A stretch of DNA of 20,637 nucleotides from Bacteriovoracaceae bacterium UBA4096 (GTDB lineage: Bacteria; Bdellovibrionota; Bacteriovoracia; Bacteriovoracales; Bacteriovoracaceae): contig DFXY01000014.1 of assembly GCA_002381945.1 (NCBI GenBank), forward strand, positions 1 to 20,637. Reading direction: 5' to 3'. Numbering within the stretch: the first letter of the stretch is position 1; the number at the start of each line of letters is the position of its first letter. Positions 1-7,695 of the stretch are shown here, one piece after another. Below the pieces are notes generated by a model that ran no database searches, was not told the DNA's origin, and was given only the letters and a program-made list of their open reading frames with translations. The translations under genes were made by a program, and so were the position numbers.

Positions 1-1141
1 TTTTCTCTTTTAGTTTCGTGAAATATTTGACTTCATCTAAATCAGGAGCTGAATTGGCCAATTGATTAAGAGAACTGCCCGGAAAGGCCTTGTCGAATAA
101 ATTATCAATTGTAGAGTTTCCGTTAATAGCATCATAGACTGCTTCAGGATCGGTTGGATCCTTGGCGACATTGGAAATATTTTTATAAAGCTCAGTTAAT
201 GACTCCGGAGTTGCGCCATCCACAAAACTACTGCCTTCAGTATTGATGACTTTAGATATGAGAGTTGTGATGAAATCCAAATCCTGAGGTTCAAAGAATG
301 AAGTCACAATCCTTTGATAATTAGTTTCACAACCATTGGTATGTAAAAGATAACGAGTAGGAGTCTTGATTTCTAGTTTTAAAGCGATAGGATCAAACTC
401 AAAACTTGCCTCACCACGAATGATTTCGTCCGAGATCGGATTGTCTAACAGGATAGACATATCTTTTAAATCAAAGAGCATGATACGTGGATCAATACAA
501 TTATTGGCAGCATAAGCGGACTGGATGAAAGGGTTACTTGAAAAGCTTGATACCAGACCAACCAGAGGTTTTACTTTACCATGGAGACTGGGAACAGGTT
601 CCTCGGCAGGCCCAGGAGCTGATGAATCCGAATTATTTTTAGGGACTCCCGAGTCAGCTCCACTGGTTGTCGTTGGTAATAAACTTCCACCAGCAAAACT
701 TGTTCCATTTGAAGAGCTATCATTGGTCTTAGCTGACTGCTGAGAATTGGAACCGGAGTTGGAGTTGGATCCATAGTCACCTCTTCGTCCGTTATCTCTC
801 CCATAATCTGCGGCAGGCCTGGACTGGAAAGGGCTTTTTGCATTTGAACTGACACTATAAGATCCGTCATTTCTCTCGCTATAATCCTGAACGCGGCTTC
901 TTAAGCGGGAGCTATCAAATCTATTTGCAGGTCTTTCTGAAAGTCGGGCCACAGCAGCGGGACTACGATAAGTTTTAAGAACTTTTTTTCCAACTTTTAG
1001 CGAATGCTGATATGAAGGGGGGGCCTCCACACTGGTTTGAACTTGGGTCCTCTCTTGCGGACTATACTTGTATCCCAGGAAGGCCAGAAGGCCCACTACG
1101 ACAACAGCTCCAGTTTTTAACCAATTCTTTGTTTCATCCAT
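1..1141 (-). CDS. Membrane-anchored envelope protein of unknown function (C-terminus beyond window)
   Basis: An uninterrupted frame of 380 codons reads leftwards from an ATG at 1141 and runs off the left edge, so the C-terminus is missing. A TAA lies in frame three codons before the ATG, which fixes the start. I do not recognise the family. Residues about 7-24 form one hydrophobic segment (LKTGAVVVVGLLAFLGY) after a short polar head, as in a type II inner-membrane anchor. Residues about 55-210 are rich in Ser, Asn, Gly, Arg and Pro and look disordered. A more ordered part follows (NNCIDPRIMLFDLKD onward) with two cysteines, one in CIDPR and one in HTNGCETN, which could form a disulfide in the periplasm. 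There is no clear Shine-Dalgarno sequence. It could be a periplasm-spanning structural or secretion-accessory protein, but nothing in the sequence decides this. Confidence 0.75.
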   Translation of the reverse strand, partial: MDETKNWLKTGAVVVVGLLAFLGYKYSPQERTQVQTSVEAPPSYQHSLKVGKKVLKTYRSPAAVARLSERPANRFDSSRLRSRVQDYSERNDGSYSVSSNAKSPFQSRPAADYGRDNGRRGDYGSNSNSGSNSQQSAKTNDSSSNGTSFAGGSLLPTTTSGADSGVPKNNSDSSAPGPAEEPVPSLHGKVKPLVGLVSSFSSNPFIQSAYAANNCIDPRIMLFDLKDMSILLDNPISDEIIRGEASFEFDPIALKLEIKTPTRYLLHTNGCETNYQRIVTSFFEPQDLDFITTLISKVINTEGSSFVDGATPESLTELYKNISNVAKDPTDPEAVYDAINGNSTIDNLFDKAFPGSSLNQLANSAPDLDEVKYFTKLKEK

Positions 1142-1286
1142 TAGGTCTTACTTTTCGATCTTATTAAGAGATATCTTGAGAGTTTAACGACTTCTTATCT
1201 GAGAGCGAAATAAGGGGGGTTAGAGAGGGGATTAAGGAGGCAAATAGGGTCATTAGCCGATTATTTTTGGCAATCTTCAGGCAATC

Positions 1287-1979
1287 TTATGGAAACCAGC
1301 ACTTAGGTCTCTGACCAAAACGGGCACCTTCAATCAGAGTATCCAGACGACATTGTCTTTCCGGATAGCTATCCCGGATGAGCACCGTAGTCACTTTGGG
1401 ATCATGAGATTCAGACGAGATCGGAAAATCGCGGACCAAGTTTAAAAAATCGAGCCCTCCAATCGCAGTCCTTAAGCATAGATTATCTGCTCTACATTTT
1501 TGAAAGAGAGTTGGCCCAACCCGGTTCCAATCAACACTGGCAATTTCCTCACCTTCCTGGAACTTAACCAGTTCACGAAAACAGACATAGCTTGCATAAT
1601 AATCGGCCTGTCCTTCGGCGCTCATGAAGCTAAATCCATCTTCATCGATTGGGCCATCCCATTCCATCGGGATATTTTTTCGAGGCTTTCCACCAAAGAG
1701 ATGGCCTAATTCATGACACACAACCATCCGGAGAGCATCTGGTGAAAGTCGGGGAGAATTGAGAAGGCCGGTATTGAGAACAACAGCTAGTTGTGTAGCT
1801 TGATGTTCAGCACTACCAGCAATGACCGGGTTATCAAGAATTTTAAACTCAATGGGCTTTTGAAAGTGGGCGTATGCAATTGGTTGGTAGAGGTCCTGGG
1901 CATCCTGAATGATTTTCTGTTTCCAGTTTGCCTGGACTTCCCATGAAAAGAAAAAAAGAATACTTAATAGAAGGGCCAT
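1287..1979 (-). CDS. Secreted HEXXH zinc-metalloprotein (putative peptidase)
   Basis: The 230-residue product has a Sec signal peptide (MALLLSILFFFSWEVQA, cleavage near residue 17), so the mature protein should be periplasmic or outer-membrane associated. The sequence VVCHELGHLFGG carries a canonical HEXXH zinc motif (H89, E90, H93). The sequence AEGQADYYAS, about 30 residues later, supplies E122 or D126 as a likely third ligand, similar to M48-like enzymes. Six cysteines (88, 133, 162, 168, 210, 227) and the C-terminal stretch SYPERQCRLDTLIEGA suggest a disulfide-stabilised domain. The gene is divergent from the oxygenase gene at 2029 with 49 bp between them. The ATG at 1979 has no obvious Shine-Dalgarno sequence, but no better in-frame start precedes it. 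The substrate is unknown. The metal site is visible, but proteolytic activity is inferred. Confidence 0.75.
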   Translation of the reverse strand: MALLLSILFFFSWEVQANWKQKIIQDAQDLYQPIAYAHFQKPIEFKILDNPVIAGSAEHQATQLAVVLNTGLLNSPRLSPDALRMVVCHELGHLFGGKPRKNIPMEWDGPIDEDGFSFMSAEGQADYYASYVCFRELVKFQEGEEIASVDWNRVGPTLFQKCRADNLCLRTAIGGLDFLNLVRDFPISSESHDPKVTTVLIRDSYPERQCRLDTLIEGARFGQRPKCWFP

Positions 1980-2028
1980 ACTAGAAGTATTATCATGTCT
2001 TGAGATTGATTTTTAAAGGGATTTAATT

Positions 2029-2904
2029 ATGAATAAAGATTTTGCCACTCTTGTACGTATGCTTTATGAAAAGAATGTGCCCTCTATGGCAAGACCTGAA
2101 GCAAGAGATACAAAGTCACTAACGGATCTGCCATTTCTATTTTCCCTGGAAGCTTTATTAAATTCCTGGCCCGGAGTCATCTCGGCCCATCTCCCTGATG
2201 TGCGAGATGAGTTAAGTTCAATTGATACCACAACTAAAGATGCCCAGAAACTCTTTGATAATGGTATGGGTTTACTCTTTAATGAGGTCCAAAATATTTC
2301 TCCCCTTTTAAGTGAGTGCCTTCAGAAAATAAGAAAAGAGCTTGGCTTACCCGCCATGACCTATGGAAGATGCCTGATTTATGCCACTCCGGATGGAAAA
2401 GGCACAGCTCCACATTTTGATCAGAACATCAATTTTGTGCTGCAAATTCATGGAACTAAAAAATGGAAAATTGCCGCTAATGACGATGTGATAAATCCTC
2501 TGACCAGACATACGATGGGGCAACCGATTGATCCTGAAATGATGAGCTACCTGGAAGGGCCTCTTCCTCAGGGAATGCCTAAAGATGCTGAGAGTTTTGA
2601 GCTGACACCTGGGTCTTTGTTATTTGTACCAAGAGGTTCCTGGCATTCCACGGAAGCTGAAGGGAATGCTCTTGCCCTTAATTTTACTTTCACCGCACCT
2701 ACCTGGTTGGATCTCTTCACAGCAGCTCTCCGGAGTCGTTTGGCCCTATCCCCTGAATGGAGGGAGACTGCTGACGGAGTCTCAGACGGGGATCGTCGCC
2801 ATGAGGCCCAGAATAAATTCGATTACTTGTTGTCTACACTCACCCAGGATCTTCCTCATTGGAAGGCCTCTGAGATCCTGGAGGCCACAGATCCGGAATT
2901 TTGA
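2029..2904 (+). CDS. JmjC/Cupin_4-type Fe(II)/2-oxoglutarate oxygenase
   Basis: The 291-residue soluble protein carries the facial triad of JmjC/Cupin_4 oxygenases. H129 and D131 lie in TAPHFDQNINF, followed by the typical strand LQIHGTKKWKI, and H206 lies in LLFVPRGSWHSTEA. These enzymes use Fe(II), O2 and 2-oxoglutarate to hydroxylate protein side chains. Bacterial members such as RoxA/YcfD hydroxylate an arginine of ribosomal protein uL16. This protein is shorter than YcfD (about 370 residues), so it may be a different subfamily. An AAGGGAT Shine-Dalgarno sequence sits at a good distance from the ATG. The rbgA gene starts 34 bp after the stop on the same strand and is probably co-transcribed, which suggests a ribosomal substrate. 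The domain call is firm. The substrate is inference. Confidence 0.8.
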   Translation: MNKDFATLVRMLYEKNVPSMARPEARDTKSLTDLPFLFSLEALLNSWPGVISAHLPDVRDELSSIDTTTKDAQKLFDNGMGLLFNEVQNISPLLSECLQKIRKELGLPAMTYGRCLIYATPDGKGTAPHFDQNINFVLQIHGTKKWKIAANDDVINPLTRHTMGQPIDPEMMSYLEGPLPQGMPKDAESFELTPGSLLFVPRGSWHSTEAEGNALALNFTFTAPTWLDLFTAALRSRLALSPEWRETADGVSDGDRRHEAQNKFDYLLSTLTQDLPHWKASEILEATDPEF

Positions 2905-2938
2905 GGCATTTAAGTGGTCCCTATGTTACATTCGGCCC

Positions 2939-3826
2939 ATGAAAAGACAGAACGATCCCAGCGCCCCATCTAAAGCTCTCTACAATTGGTATCCAGGCCA
3001 CATGGCCAAGGCCCTTCGCGAGATTAAACAAAAACTAAAAATGGTTGATATTGTGCTTGAGATCCGTGATGCCCGTGTGCCACTGGCATCCGGCAATCGT
3101 GCCTTGTATGAGGGAATTGGCCAGAAACCTAAGCTTATATTTTTAAATAAAATGAACTTATCTGACCCTGAGATTGTGGCCAAATGGTCCGAGTGGTTTG
3201 AAAAACAAGGTGAGCCTTTTTATTTTGTAGACTGCTTTGATAAGGCCGCCATGAAAAAGGCCATCAGTATGGCCAGAAATATTGTCGAGAAAAATCGCCG
3301 GGAGTGTAATCCTGAGTTAATGGATTCCAAAGCGAAACTCAAAATGATGATTGTAGGTCTTCCTAATACTGGAAAATCCACCATCATTAATCAGCTCGCA
3401 AATAAAAATGCCACAAAGGTTGCCGATAAACCTGGCCAGACGCAGATCCAGCAGTGGATCAGTGTGGATGATCATATCGAGCTTCTGGACACTCCTGGAG
3501 TCATGCCACCTATGATTGAACGGGAAGAACATGGGCTGTGGTTGAGCGCCATTCATGCCATTCCTGATGATATTGCGGGTGAAGAAACCGTCGCCGTTTT
3601 TATCGTGAAACATCTGCTGGCCCGAAAGTCTCAGGAATTTCTTGAACGCTTTAAGCTTGAATCTTTTGATATCAGTATCGATGATGCTCTCATCGGTATT
3701 GCTAAAGTTCGCGGTTGTTTGAGGCAGAAAGGACTGCCGGATCTAGATCGGGTATACAAGATTGTCCTGGCAGAATTCAGAAAAGGTGAGTTAGGAAAAA
3801 CTTGTTTTGGATTACCACCTAAATAA
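2939..3826 (+). CDS. rbgA: Ribosome biogenesis GTPase RbgA (YlqF)
   Basis: The 295-residue product is a circularly permuted GTPase of the YlqF/YawG family, which acts in late 50S assembly, including uL16 incorporation in Bacillus. The start of the domain matches RbgA (YNWYPGHMAKALREIKQKL). The G motifs appear in permuted order: G4 LNKMN (residues 69-73), G1 P-loop GLPNTGKST (140-148), G2 threonine in PGQTQIQQW, and G3 DTPG (184-187). A family-typical C-terminal helical domain with RGCLRQKGLPDLDRV follows. The open frame extends further upstream inside the previous gene, but the ATG at 2939 is the first Met and gives the family length. G4 reads NKMN instead of the usual NKxD, which is unusual. 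The 3' end overlaps the convergent glycosyltransferase gene by 8 bp. The family assignment is secure. Confidence 0.93.
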   Translation: MKRQNDPSAPSKALYNWYPGHMAKALREIKQKLKMVDIVLEIRDARVPLASGNRALYEGIGQKPKLIFLNKMNLSDPEIVAKWSEWFEKQGEPFYFVDCFDKAAMKKAISMARNIVEKNRRECNPELMDSKAKLKMMIVGLPNTGKSTIINQLANKNATKVADKPGQTQIQQWISVDDHIELLDTPGVMPPMIEREEHGLWLSAIHAIPDDIAGEETVAVFIVKHLLARKSQEFLERFKLESFDISIDDALIGIAKVRGCLRQKGLPDLDRVYKIVLAEFRKGELGKTCFGLPPK

Positions 3827-4640
3827 GGTCTTTGATTAATTCTGTGAGTTCAGCATGCTTTTTATGATTTTGATGCTTGAGATAACCTTGTAGCAAAACC
3901 GGGGCCTTCTTTTTAATCTCCTCTTTGATCATTTCTTTTTTCTCTTGAGAAATATTTGTGCTGATAAGTTTACACATGGACCTGATTCGCCAGAAGTCCA
4001 TCGCCGGGTAGCGGGTGGAGAGTTGATCATCATGCCCTCCATATTTTCTGATAAGATCCTCAGAGATATGACCCACTTCTTCTCGGGCCAGGATTTTTAA
4101 CCATAAGTCATAGTCCTCGCAGATCGTAAAACTTTCATCAAAATGGCCATACTGGGAACTGAGTTCTCTTTTCATCATGACAGTCGATGGTGAAATAAGA
4201 CACAGCTCAAGTGAGCGCTTGAAAATATCAACATTACTTTTATCAAATTTCTTTTTGGGATTTACCCGAACTCCATGACGGATCCAGATTTCATCACTAT
4301 GAACAAAACGTAGATCAGGATTATCTTTGATGAACTTTACCTGAGTTGCCAGTTTTTGCGGAAGCCACTCATCATCCGAATCTAAGAAAGCAATCCAGTC
4401 AGCACTAGAGGTCTTGATGCCAAAATTTCTGGCGCTACTGACTCCTTTGTTGGGCTGTTTTAGATAAAAGATTTTCTCATCCTGGGCATACTTGGCCATC
4501 ACAAGATCAGTCCTATCAGTGGAGCCATCATCGATTACAAATAACCTAAAATGTTGGTGACTCTGATTGAGCACTGACTGAATAGCTCGATCAAGTATAG
4601 AAGCGCGATTATAACTGGGAAGAATAATATCTATCAGCAT
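3819..4640 (-). CDS. Family 2 glycosyltransferase
   Basis: The product of about 273 residues is a GT-A fold glycosyltransferase of family 2. It starts with the classical strand IDIILPSYNRASILDRAIQSVLNQ, then has the nucleotide-binding DDGSTD (about residues 37-42), the metal-binding DxD in FLDSDDEW (87-90), and a catalytic-base region FTICEDYDLWLKI. The donor and acceptor sugars cannot be read from the sequence. The role is probably in surface polysaccharide, lipopolysaccharide or glycoprotein synthesis. The frame is open to a TTG at 4736, adding 32 residues with a hydrophobic stretch. I place the start at the ATG at 4640 because GT2 domains normally begin within a few residues of the IDIILPSYNR strand. 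Neither start has a strong Shine-Dalgarno sequence. The gene is isolated: convergent with rbgA and divergent from the BON-domain gene. Confidence 0.85.
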   Translation of the reverse strand: MLIDIILPSYNRASILDRAIQSVLNQSHQHFRLFVIDDGSTDRTDLVMAKYAQDEKIFYLKQPNKGVSSARNFGIKTSSADWIAFLDSDDEWLPQKLATQVKFIKDNPDLRFVHSDEIWIRHGVRVNPKKKFDKSNVDIFKRSLELCLISPSTVMMKRELSSQYGHFDESFTICEDYDLWLKILAREEVGHISEDLIRKYGGHDDQLSTRYPAMDFWRIRSMCKLISTNISQEKKEMIKEEIKKKAPVLLQGYLKHQNHKKHAELTELIKDLI

Positions 4641-4767
4641 GTGGCCCAAGTGTACGACGGAGTTCCAAAAAAATGCAACTGATAAAAAGAGACTTATATT
4701 TCTTTTGCCTCTCGTCTTGGTCATCGTCGCAAACAAGTCCCTAATAGTAGAAGTGTGAGGAGGAATT

Positions 4768-5169
4768 ATGAATGATAACCGTTTTGGATCTGATCGCGGA
4801 CCTTCTTATGGAGACGATAATCTTTACCTTGACCGGGATTACAGTGTTGGAGGCGGGGTTAGTATGGAAAATCATGAATGGGACAGGGGATTTAGATATC
4901 AAAAGGAACACGGTCATTACGGTAAGGGTCCTAAGGGATGGAAGTATCCGGATGAGCGGATTAAAGAATATGTTTGTGATGCCCTCACCAGAAATATGAT
5001 CGTAGATGCTTCCGATATTGAAGTCGGAGTTTTAGATGGCACGGTTTTACTAGAGGGCAGTGTCACAAGTCGTGAGATGAAACGAGAAGCTGAGCGCTGC
5101 GTGGAGAGTCTGCCGGGTGTTCAGGATGTTCGGAATGAGATTTTAGTTCGGGATATTATAAGAGATTAA
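4768..5169 (+). CDS. BON-domain protein
   Basis: The 133-residue protein has a single BON domain at about residues 63-130 (DERIKEYVCDALTRN onward, with ASDIEVGVLDGTVLLEGSV and VESLPGVQDVRNEI). BON domains are thought to bind phospholipid or polymer surfaces and occur in OsmY-type stress proteins. The first 60 residues are polar and rich in Gly, Asp, Tyr and His, with no signal peptide or membrane segment, so the protein appears cytoplasmic. Most characterised BON proteins are exported. An excellent Shine-Dalgarno sequence (AGGAGGAATT) precedes the ATG, which suggests strong translation. The flanking genes give no functional clue. A stress-induced role is a guess based on the family. Confidence 0.85.
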   Translation: MNDNRFGSDRGPSYGDDNLYLDRDYSVGGGVSMENHEWDRGFRYQKEHGHYGKGPKGWKYPDERIKEYVCDALTRNMIVDASDIEVGVLDGTVLLEGSVTSREMKREAERCVESLPGVQDVRNEILVRDIIRD

Positions 5170-5223
5170 ACAGCAAGAAGCTTCCGAACCCAATCGGTTA
5201 AAAATAGTAAAATGTACGTTTAA

Positions 5224-5275
5224 TTGTTGCATTTAAGGCCTGGTTGGTTTAATGTACCTATCATTAATGCATTAA
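5224..5275 (+). promoter_or_regulatory. Candidate promoter and palindromic operator of the ene-reductase gene
   Basis: In the 119 bp before the ene-reductase gene, a weak -35 (TTGTTG, 5224-5229) and a -10-like TTTAAT (5248-5253) are separated by 18 bp. A perfect 12-bp palindrome, TTAATGCATTAA (5264-5275), lies where transcription would begin. A wider imperfect inverted repeat (GGTTTAATG at 5246-5254, CATTAACC at 5270-5277) overlaps the -10. This arrangement suits a repressor such as the TetR-family NemR that controls nemA in Escherichia coli. No regulator gene is adjacent, so the link is speculative. Confidence 0.35.
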
Positions 5276-5288
5276 CCGACGAGGTCCC

Positions 5289-6344
5289 ATGTCTATTTTA
5301 TTTAGTCCTTTAAAAGTTGGAGCTTTCACACTTTCAAATCGCATCATCATGGCGCCATTAACCCGCGCTCGTGCCAGTGGTAATAGTCGAGTTCCTAATG
5401 ATCTTATGGCCCTTTATTATGGCCAGCGGGCATCGGCCGGCATGATCCTTTCAGAAGCTACGGCGGTTGATCCTATGGGCGTGGGTTACGCTAATACACC
5501 TGGTATCTGGTCTCAAGAACAAGTTGAAGGCTGGAAAAAAGTCACCAAGGCCGTTCATGATAAAGGTGGCATTATTTTTATGCAGTTGTGGCATGTGGGC
5601 AGAATTTCTGATCCCTTTTTTTTAAATGGTAAGGCACCTGTGGCACCGTCAGCGATAGCAGCTGCTGGGCATGTGAGCTTGCTACGACCACAGCGGGCCT
5701 ATGTGACACCGAGGGCACTTGAGATTAATGAGATTAAAGACATTGTAGAGGCCTATAGAAAAGGTGCTGAGAATGCGAAGCTTGCGGGTTTTGATGGTGT
5801 AGAGATTCATGGAGCTAACGGTTATCTCCTGGATCAATTCCTGCAAGATGGAACCAATAAACGCACTGATCAGTATGGCGGATCGATTGAAAACCGCGCC
5901 CGCCTATTACTTGAGGTAACTGATGCAGTGATTTCAGTTTGGGGTGCAGATCATGTCGGTGTTCACCTCGCCCCTCGAGGTGATTCTCATGACATCAAAG
6001 ACTCCACTCCGAAAGAAACATTTGGTTATGTGGCGAGTGAACTTGGGAAAAGAAAAATTGCTTTCATCTTTGCCCGGGAATATCAAGGGGCCGATAGCTT
6101 AGGACCGGAGCTTAAAAAGGCTTTTGGTGGTGTCTACATTGCGAATGAGAAATTCACTAAGGAAAGTGCTGAAGCTGCCATTGAAAGCGGTTTTGCTGAT
6201 GCCGTTTCATTCGGTGTACCATTTATTTCCAACCCGGATCTTCCAAGAAGATTTGCTGAAGGGGCCAAGCTTAATGACACAAACTTTGAAACTATTTATG
6301 CTGAGGGTGAAACTGGTTATTCAGACTATCCGGCCCTAGTATAA
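5289..6344 (+). CDS. nemA: Alkene reductase of the Old Yellow Enzyme family (NemA-like)
   Basis: The 351-residue FMN-dependent TIM-barrel enzyme matches the NemA/PETN-reductase branch of Old Yellow Enzymes along its whole length. Visible features are the N-terminal strand FSPLKVGAFTLSNRIIMAPLTRAR, the glutamine in FMQLWHVGR that contacts FMN, and the substrate-binding H174 and N177 with proton donor Y179 in EIHGANGYLLDQF. The motif YGGSIENRARLLLEV and the C-terminal ending YSDYPAL are also family-typical. Such enzymes use NAD(P)H to reduce activated C=C bonds, nitrate esters and quinone-like electrophiles, usually for detoxification in the cytoplasm. Translation starts at an ATG behind GAGG. 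The gene stands alone, with a palindromic candidate operator upstream. The family call is firm, and the symbol reflects similarity rather than proven orthology. Confidence 0.9.
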   Translation: MSILFSPLKVGAFTLSNRIIMAPLTRARASGNSRVPNDLMALYYGQRASAGMILSEATAVDPMGVGYANTPGIWSQEQVEGWKKVTKAVHDKGGIIFMQLWHVGRISDPFFLNGKAPVAPSAIAAAGHVSLLRPQRAYVTPRALEINEIKDIVEAYRKGAENAKLAGFDGVEIHGANGYLLDQFLQDGTNKRTDQYGGSIENRARLLLEVTDAVISVWGADHVGVHLAPRGDSHDIKDSTPKETFGYVASELGKRKIAFIFAREYQGADSLGPELKKAFGGVYIANEKFTKESAEAAIESGFADAVSFGVPFISNPDLPRRFAEGAKLNDTNFETIYAEGETGYSDYPALV

Positions 6345-6401
6345 GAGTATTTTAAGAATAAAGTTCAAGATGAGATTGGGCCACTTTGCTAAACTTTTTA
6401 A

Positions 6402-7682
6402 ATGTTTAAGCAGTGGCCTTTTCAGCTTCAAAAAATTACCCATCGCTTATCAGTGCGAGCAGGCCTGTTTGCCTTGTTGGCGGTTGTATCATCTCTGGCG
6501 GCCGTTCTCTTAGATGGTTATGTTCCTGATGGATTTGTTGAGTTGGCGGGAGGGAATGCTGTCGATAACATCTTAAACGTCATGGCCTCTTCCATGTTAA
6601 TTGTTACGACTTTTGCACTCTCAACGATGATGGCGGCCTATACCGCCGCCACTCAACACACCACTCCCCGGGCCACAAATCTAATTATTAATGATTCTAA
6701 ATCTCATTCTGCCATTTCGATTTTCTTAGGGGCCTTTATCTATAGCGTCGTTTCGCTGATCGCTCTATCCACTAAGTACTACGGTCCGAGGGGACGGGTC
6801 ATTCTTCTGCTCATGACAGTTATTGTCCTGATCGCTGTGGTTTGGGTCATTATTCGTTGGGTTGAGGAATTAAAAAATATGGGAAGTGTGCATGAAACAA
6901 TCCGCAGAGTTGAGTGCGCAACTGCCAAGGCCTTGGCCTATCGAGCAGAGCGGCCAACTTTCGGCTGCATGTCTATGGATCAAATTCCTTCAAATGCTAA
7001 ACCTGTCAGGTGCCATGATGTTGGTTATATTCAAAATATAGATGTCGATTCACTGGGGAAACTGGCCGATAAAGAATATATTGAAATGTATATTGAAAAA
7101 GATGTCGGTGGTTATGTTCATCTTCAGAGTAATCTGGTTTTCATCATTTCAGAAAATGGAGTTTCACCAGAGCTAGAAGAAAAAATCAGGGAAGCTTTCG
7201 CCATTGGCGACCAGCGAACATTTTTAAATGATCCCCGATTTGGTCTCTCCGTGCTATCAGGAATTGGGATTAAGGCCCTATCACCCTCGCTTAATGATCC
7301 TGGTACGGCAATAGATGTTGTAGGCTCTCTGGTGAGAGTGCTCATCAATTGGGAGAATCAAAGAGTGACTTGTAAAATCCCAGATACCGAATATCGTCGA
7401 TTATTCTTTCCCGAGATGGAGCTTAATGATCTTTATAATGATGCCTTTTATGGATTGATTAAAGAAAGTGCAAAGCATCTTGAAGTGGTTAAGGCCATGC
7501 AGTCTGGTCTGGAAATACTGGCAAAAAGTACGAGTGTTCAGTCCAAGGAAATCGCATTAAAGCAGCTTGAAACATTAAATCAGAGGTCCAGGGAAGAACT
7601 AACCTCTGGAGTGGATGCAAGTCTTATTCAGGCCGCAAGTATGATTGGTGAGAATCAGAGGAAGGCCGTTGATAAGCATTGA
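6402..7682 (+). CDS. DUF2254 inner-membrane protein
   Basis: The 426-residue protein matches the DUF2254 family of predicted membrane proteins. Four transmembrane segments lie at about residues 19-37, 58-80, 103-122 and 132-152, followed by a large soluble part. The loop after segment 2 (TMMAAYTAATQHTTPRATN) and the downstream stretch FGLSVLSGIGIKALSPSLNDPGTAIDVV are characteristic of the family and probably form its conserved core. The function of DUF2254 proteins is not established, and the architecture is reminiscent of channels or sensors. There is no good Shine-Dalgarno sequence before the ATG. The gene is convergent with mutM, with 13 bp between stop codons, so the two share little except termination. 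It is probably a stand-alone chromosomal gene. Confidence 0.8.
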   Translation: MFKQWPFQLQKITHRLSVRAGLFALLAVVSSLAAVLLDGYVPDGFVELAGGNAVDNILNVMASSMLIVTTFALSTMMAAYTAATQHTTPRATNLIINDSKSHSAISIFLGAFIYSVVSLIALSTKYYGPRGRVILLLMTVIVLIAVVWVIIRWVEELKNMGSVHETIRRVECATAKALAYRAERPTFGCMSMDQIPSNAKPVRCHDVGYIQNIDVDSLGKLADKEYIEMYIEKDVGGYVHLQSNLVFIISENGVSPELEEKIREAFAIGDQRTFLNDPRFGLSVLSGIGIKALSPSLNDPGTAIDVVGSLVRVLINWENQRVTCKIPDTEYRRLFFPEMELNDLYNDAFYGLIKESAKHLEVVKAMQSGLEILAKSTSVQSKEIALKQLETLNQRSREELTSGVDASLIQAASMIGENQRKAVDKH

Positions 7683-7695
7683 AATCTGATTGGAT

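Noticed and set aside
571..870. Minus-strand 99-codon frame in the first gene
   Set aside because: It is out of frame with the 380-codon frame that spans the whole left edge, and has no family features.
2624..2938. Long upstream extension of the rbgA frame
   Set aside because: It lies inside the oxygenase gene in another frame, and RbgA begins naturally at the ATG at 2939.
4641..4736. N-terminal extension of the glycosyltransferase with a membrane segment
   Set aside because: Family 2 enzymes begin at the IDIILPSYNR strand, and the extension starts with TTG without a well-placed ribosome-binding site.
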